Assembly (NCBI RefSeq): GCF_024363565.1
Contig: NZ_JAJEKE010000021.1
Location: 1 to 64,000 of the forward strand
Direction of reading: 5' to 3'
DNA from: Lutispora saccharofermentans
GTDB lineage: Bacteria; Bacillota; Clostridia; Lutisporales; Lutisporaceae
DNA: 64,000 bases
A program made the position numbers and the translations under genes. Of the stretch, positions 61,701 through 64,000 are shown piece by piece (position 1 is the stretch's first letter; every line of letters starts with the position of its first letter). A model generated the notes under the pieces. The model ran no database searches. It was given only the letters and a program-made list of their open reading frames with translations, and was not told the origin of the DNA.

Positions 61701-61736
61701 AAAATTATGTCTGAATAATCACACAAGGAGGCTAAT

Positions 61737-62420
61737 ATGAAACAACCGATCACTATATTATCTATCGATGATGATAAGGATATACTCTATGCCCTTCAGG
61801 CTATTTTTGACTTCCAAGGCTGGCGTTCTGTGACGGCTTGTGATGTAGAAAGCGGATTAAAGGCATTCTGGCAATACAACCCTGATATTATACTGATTGA
61901 TTATCACTTGCCGCGTATAAACGGTATTGAAGGCGTAAGGATGCTTCGGCAGTTTTCGCCTCATGTGCCGATCATAGTATTCACCATAGATGAGAATCAG
62001 GAGGTTGCTGACCGTTTTCTGGAAGTCGGCGCCAGTGATTTCGCATTGAAGCCTATAAAGGCCCCTGACCTTATATCACGCATACATCTTCACATAAGAC
62101 TTATGAAACAGCAAGCCAACAATTTAAATCAAGCGGATATGACCCAAACTCAAGCAGATAACAAGACTGCGGAGGAGAGAGTGGTAAAAGGCATCAGCCC
62201 GGCAACCCTCGAGCTTATGAAACAATCTATGGCGGAAGCCAGCAAATTTTTGACTGCAGAAGATATTGCCGATGCTACCGGACTTGCTTATCAGACTACA
62301 TACCGCTATCTGCAGTATATGGAAGCGGAAAATTTAGTAGAGGTGCACGTTACTTACGGAAAGGTTGGAAGGCCTAAAAATTCCTATCGTCTTGCTTATA
62401 CAGGGGTGAGAAAGAAATGA
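61737..62420 (+). CDS. CitB/DcuR-like response regulator
   Basis: The protein has 227 residues. The receiver has the acidic pair in LSIDDDKD, the phospho-acceptor Asp in IILIDYHLP and the Lys in FALKPIKA. A Gln/Asn/Thr-rich linker leads to a C-terminal helix-turn-helix (FLTAEDIADATGLAYQTTYRYLQYMEAENLV, in parts) like that of CitB/DcuR/DpiA regulators, with GRPKNSYRL at the end. It probably activates the ggt-pgs transcription unit through the repeats or palindrome near 48.5 kb. It overlaps the next gene by four bases. Confidence 0.9.
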   Translation: MKQPITILSIDDDKDILYALQAIFDFQGWRSVTACDVESGLKAFWQYNPDIILIDYHLPRINGIEGVRMLRQFSPHVPIIVFTIDENQEVADRFLEVGASDFALKPIKAPDLISRIHLHIRLMKQQANNLNQADMTQTQADNKTAEERVVKGISPATLELMKQSMAEASKFLTAEDIADATGLAYQTTYRYLQYMEAENLVEVHVTYGKVGRPKNSYRLAYTGVRKK

Positions 62421-63079
62421 AAGAAAAGCTAGCGTTATTTCCCAATATTACAATAGAGAAAGCTTGTAAGCTTTGGGGCATTAAATTTATAGGGAAGCGG
62501 ACTCATGTATCTGAAGCCTGTGAGGAGCTTAGCACTCTGGCTGTACGGGAATATCAGGATGATGGCGAAGAAAAAGCTGTTATTCGCCAGTTGGAGGTGT
62601 TGCGCTGTCATCTTATGCTGGCAGCATATATTGCAGGGTATGATCCTTTTATGAGCTGTAGAATGATAATACTAAGCCATGAGGGGGATGAACCTGCAGA
62701 TGCTCATGGAAATACAGTGCCTTTGAGCACGCTGGCGGCTTATTTGCCTGAGGAACTTGAAGATAGTAGCCGGACAGTATGCTGGTTTGTACATTATATG
62801 GAACAGCCTCGGGAGGATGAACGCGGAAGAGTCTTCAGGCTTTATAATGCGCTTGGTACTTTGCCGGGAGGCTTTGACGGAATATCGTCACTCTCTTCAG
62901 GAAAGAAAGATGTAAATATTCTCACAATGCTTCTTAAACGCGTTGAAGATTTTCATGCGCAAGACAAGGAGGAGGAGAATTATATACATAAAACCAATCC
63001 TTTATCCGAAGAAGAAATAAAAGATGTGGAAGCTTGTTATCTTAAACTCTTATCGAAATTTTATCCTCAGCTTGGATAG
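62417..63079 (+). CDS. Unknown 220-aa protein coupled to the response regulator
   Basis: I do not recognise this protein. It has 220 residues, is soluble, rich in Glu/Asp/Leu, and has no signal peptide. Predicted helices predominate, with CRMIILSHEGDEPADAHG and VCWFVHYMEQPREDERGRVFRLYNALG as the most distinctive stretches. ATG 62417 overlaps the regulator stop codon by four bases (ATGA), so translation is coupled. It closes the pgs operon and may modulate the two-component system or act in glutamate polymer metabolism. Confidence 0.7.
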   Translation: MKEKLALFPNITIEKACKLWGIKFIGKRTHVSEACEELSTLAVREYQDDGEEKAVIRQLEVLRCHLMLAAYIAGYDPFMSCRMIILSHEGDEPADAHGNTVPLSTLAAYLPEELEDSSRTVCWFVHYMEQPREDERGRVFRLYNALGTLPGGFDGISSLSSGKKDVNILTMLLKRVEDFHAQDKEEENYIHKTNPLSEEEIKDVEACYLKLLSKFYPQLG

Positions 63080-63177
63080 CGTTTGTCACATAAGTTATAG
63101 CACTTGTTATATGGTACACTGTAAATCAATGGTACAATATATTTATGATGAAAAATGGATTAGATGAGGTGAAGGGC

Positions 63178-64000
63178 ATGGAATGCAATAAACTCAATAT
63201 ATGCCTGGTGGGCTTCGGTAATGCAGGGAAGGAATTCTGCAGGATGCTTGTGGAAAAAGGTGAAGAGATCAAGAATACATATGGCCGGAGCGCAGTTGTC
63301 ACTGCCATATCGACACGGTCTAAGGGCAGCTTGCTGGATCTGTCGGGTGTGGACCTGAAAAGAGCGTTGGATGAGGTGGAGGCAGAAGGCAGGTTCTCTC
63401 ATGACAACCCTCAGAAAGTTGGCCACAGCACAATGGATATGATAAAAAAATCAGGAGCAGATGTATTGATCGAGCTGAGCACATTGTCTATCAAGGATGG
63501 GCAGCCGGCCATAAGCCATATAGAAGAGGCCTTTGCCAATCATATGCATGTGATTACGGCCAATAAGGGGCCTATTGCATGGGATTATAAAAGATTGAAG
63601 GCATTGGCTGATGAAAAAGGCTTGTCTCTCCTTCATGAGACGACTGTTATGGATGGAGCTCCCATATTCAATCTGGTGGAAAAGACGCTGCCGGGCTGCA
63701 GAGTGCTGCACTTCAAGGGCATTTTAAACTCCACTACAAATTTCATAATGGAAGAGATGGAAGCAGGAGCGAGTTATGAAGCGGCTTTAAAAGAAGCTCA
63801 AATCAGAGGCTTTGCGGAGGCCGATCCCTCTATGGATATAGATGGCTGGGATGCAGCGGCAAAAACTGCCGCTCTTATCAACGTACTGACGGATGGAAAT
63901 GCCACTCCTATGACCATTGACAGAACGGGGATCGGAGGCATCACTCTCAAAGATATGGAAGAGGCAAGGTCCAGGGGAGGAAAGCTCAAGTTGCTCTGCG
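63178..64000 (+). CDS. hom: Homoserine dehydrogenase (3' end outside the window)
   Basis: The reading frame from ATG 63178 (GAGGTGAAGGGC upstream) runs open to the window edge, 274 codons so far; in-frame ATG 63145 and 63148 are alternatives. The NAD(P)-binding motif LVGFGNAGKEF lies at the N terminus, followed by VITANKGPIA, the catalytic region HFKGILNSTTNFIMEEM and FAEADPSMDIDGWDAAAK. These are the conserved blocks of homoserine dehydrogenase, which reduces aspartate semialdehyde to homoserine. The spacing GILNSTTNFI and the long insert before it fit the short Hom form without ACT. The 98-base gap before it holds no clear promoter. Confidence 0.93.
   Translation, partial: MECNKLNICLVGFGNAGKEFCRMLVEKGEEIKNTYGRSAVVTAISTRSKGSLLDLSGVDLKRALDEVEAEGRFSHDNPQKVGHSTMDMIKKSGADVLIELSTLSIKDGQPAISHIEEAFANHMHVITANKGPIAWDYKRLKALADEKGLSLLHETTVMDGAPIFNLVEKTLPGCRVLHFKGILNSTTNFIMEEMEAGASYEAALKEAQIRGFAEADPSMDIDGWDAAAKTAALINVLTDGNATPMTIDRTGIGGITLKDMEEARSRGGKLKLLC

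Overview
The window is a chromosomal segment of an anaerobic, amino-acid-fermenting member of the Clostridia (Firmicutes). The evidence is moderate-to-low GC, strong AGGAGG ribosome binding sites, frequent TTG/GTG starts, three T-box leaders (two serine, one proline), canonical TTGNNN-17-TATAAT promoters, a UGA-encoded selenocysteine reductase of the glycine/betaine reductase family, tyrosine phenol-lyase, and IspG (MEP pathway). I cannot name the genus with confidence.

Layout. 0-6.1 kb: a PfoR-type EIIC membrane protein, a large UPF0182 membrane protein and a beta-propeller lipoprotein. 6.2-10.1 kb: a serine biosynthesis operon (class V aminotransferase, serA, DUF1015) behind a Ser(UCC) T-box that carries an extra, second antiterminator/terminator module. 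10.2-12.4 kb: tyrosine phenol-lyase and a divergent GntR regulator. 12.4-14.2 kb: an ECF sigma/anti-sigma pair. 14.4-18.3 kb: an OmpR-type two-component system and a putative regulon (YiiX-like hydrolase, VTT membrane protein) linked by 11-bp-phased TTAAGA repeats. 18.4-22.2 kb: a lone Phd antitoxin, then T-box-controlled proS and serS. 22.3-28.5 kb: housekeeping and accessory enzymes (tag, three GNATs, MBL hydrolase, alpha/beta hydrolase, signal peptidase I, a lipoprotein). 28.6-29.5 kb: two tRNA-Ser genes, each followed by the same ~93-nt structured repeat and a duplicate of its own tRNA 3' end, plus an IS630-family transposase remnant.

29.5-41.0 kb looks like a catabolic island: SorC regulator, class I aldolase, Zn alcohol dehydrogenase, APC transporter, FAD synthetase/flavokinase homologue, aldehyde dehydrogenase, a GrdB/F/H-type selenoprotein (Sec at codon 352), its GrdE/G/I-type partner without the pyruvoyl-forming Cys, a 93-residue GrdA derivative that has lost the whole Sec-containing segment, and an iron alcohol dehydrogenase. 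No grdC/grdD acetyl-phosphate-forming components are present. The likely role is uptake and reductive or oxidative fermentation of an amine or N-substituted amino compound; the substrate is unknown. This is one of two candidate undescribed systems.

41.4-48.4 kb: a dgk-like gene fragment, ispG, an intact lipid kinase, an M1 aminopeptidase lipoprotein, a beta-helix-type repeat protein, a second ECF sigma/anti-sigma pair and tRNA-Arg. 48.6-63.1 kb: a poly-gamma-glutamate system. A secreted gamma-glutamyltranspeptidase is followed by two paralogous transporter / ~50-aa membrane microprotein / AstE-like zinc hydrolase cassettes, a DUF6305 lipoprotein, a third hydrolase, pgsB, pgsC, pgsW, a dedicated histidine kinase and response regulator, and an unknown 220-aa protein. 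It suggests coupled synthesis, trimming and re-uptake of gamma-glutamyl polymer and is the second candidate system. The window ends inside a homoserine dehydrogenase gene.
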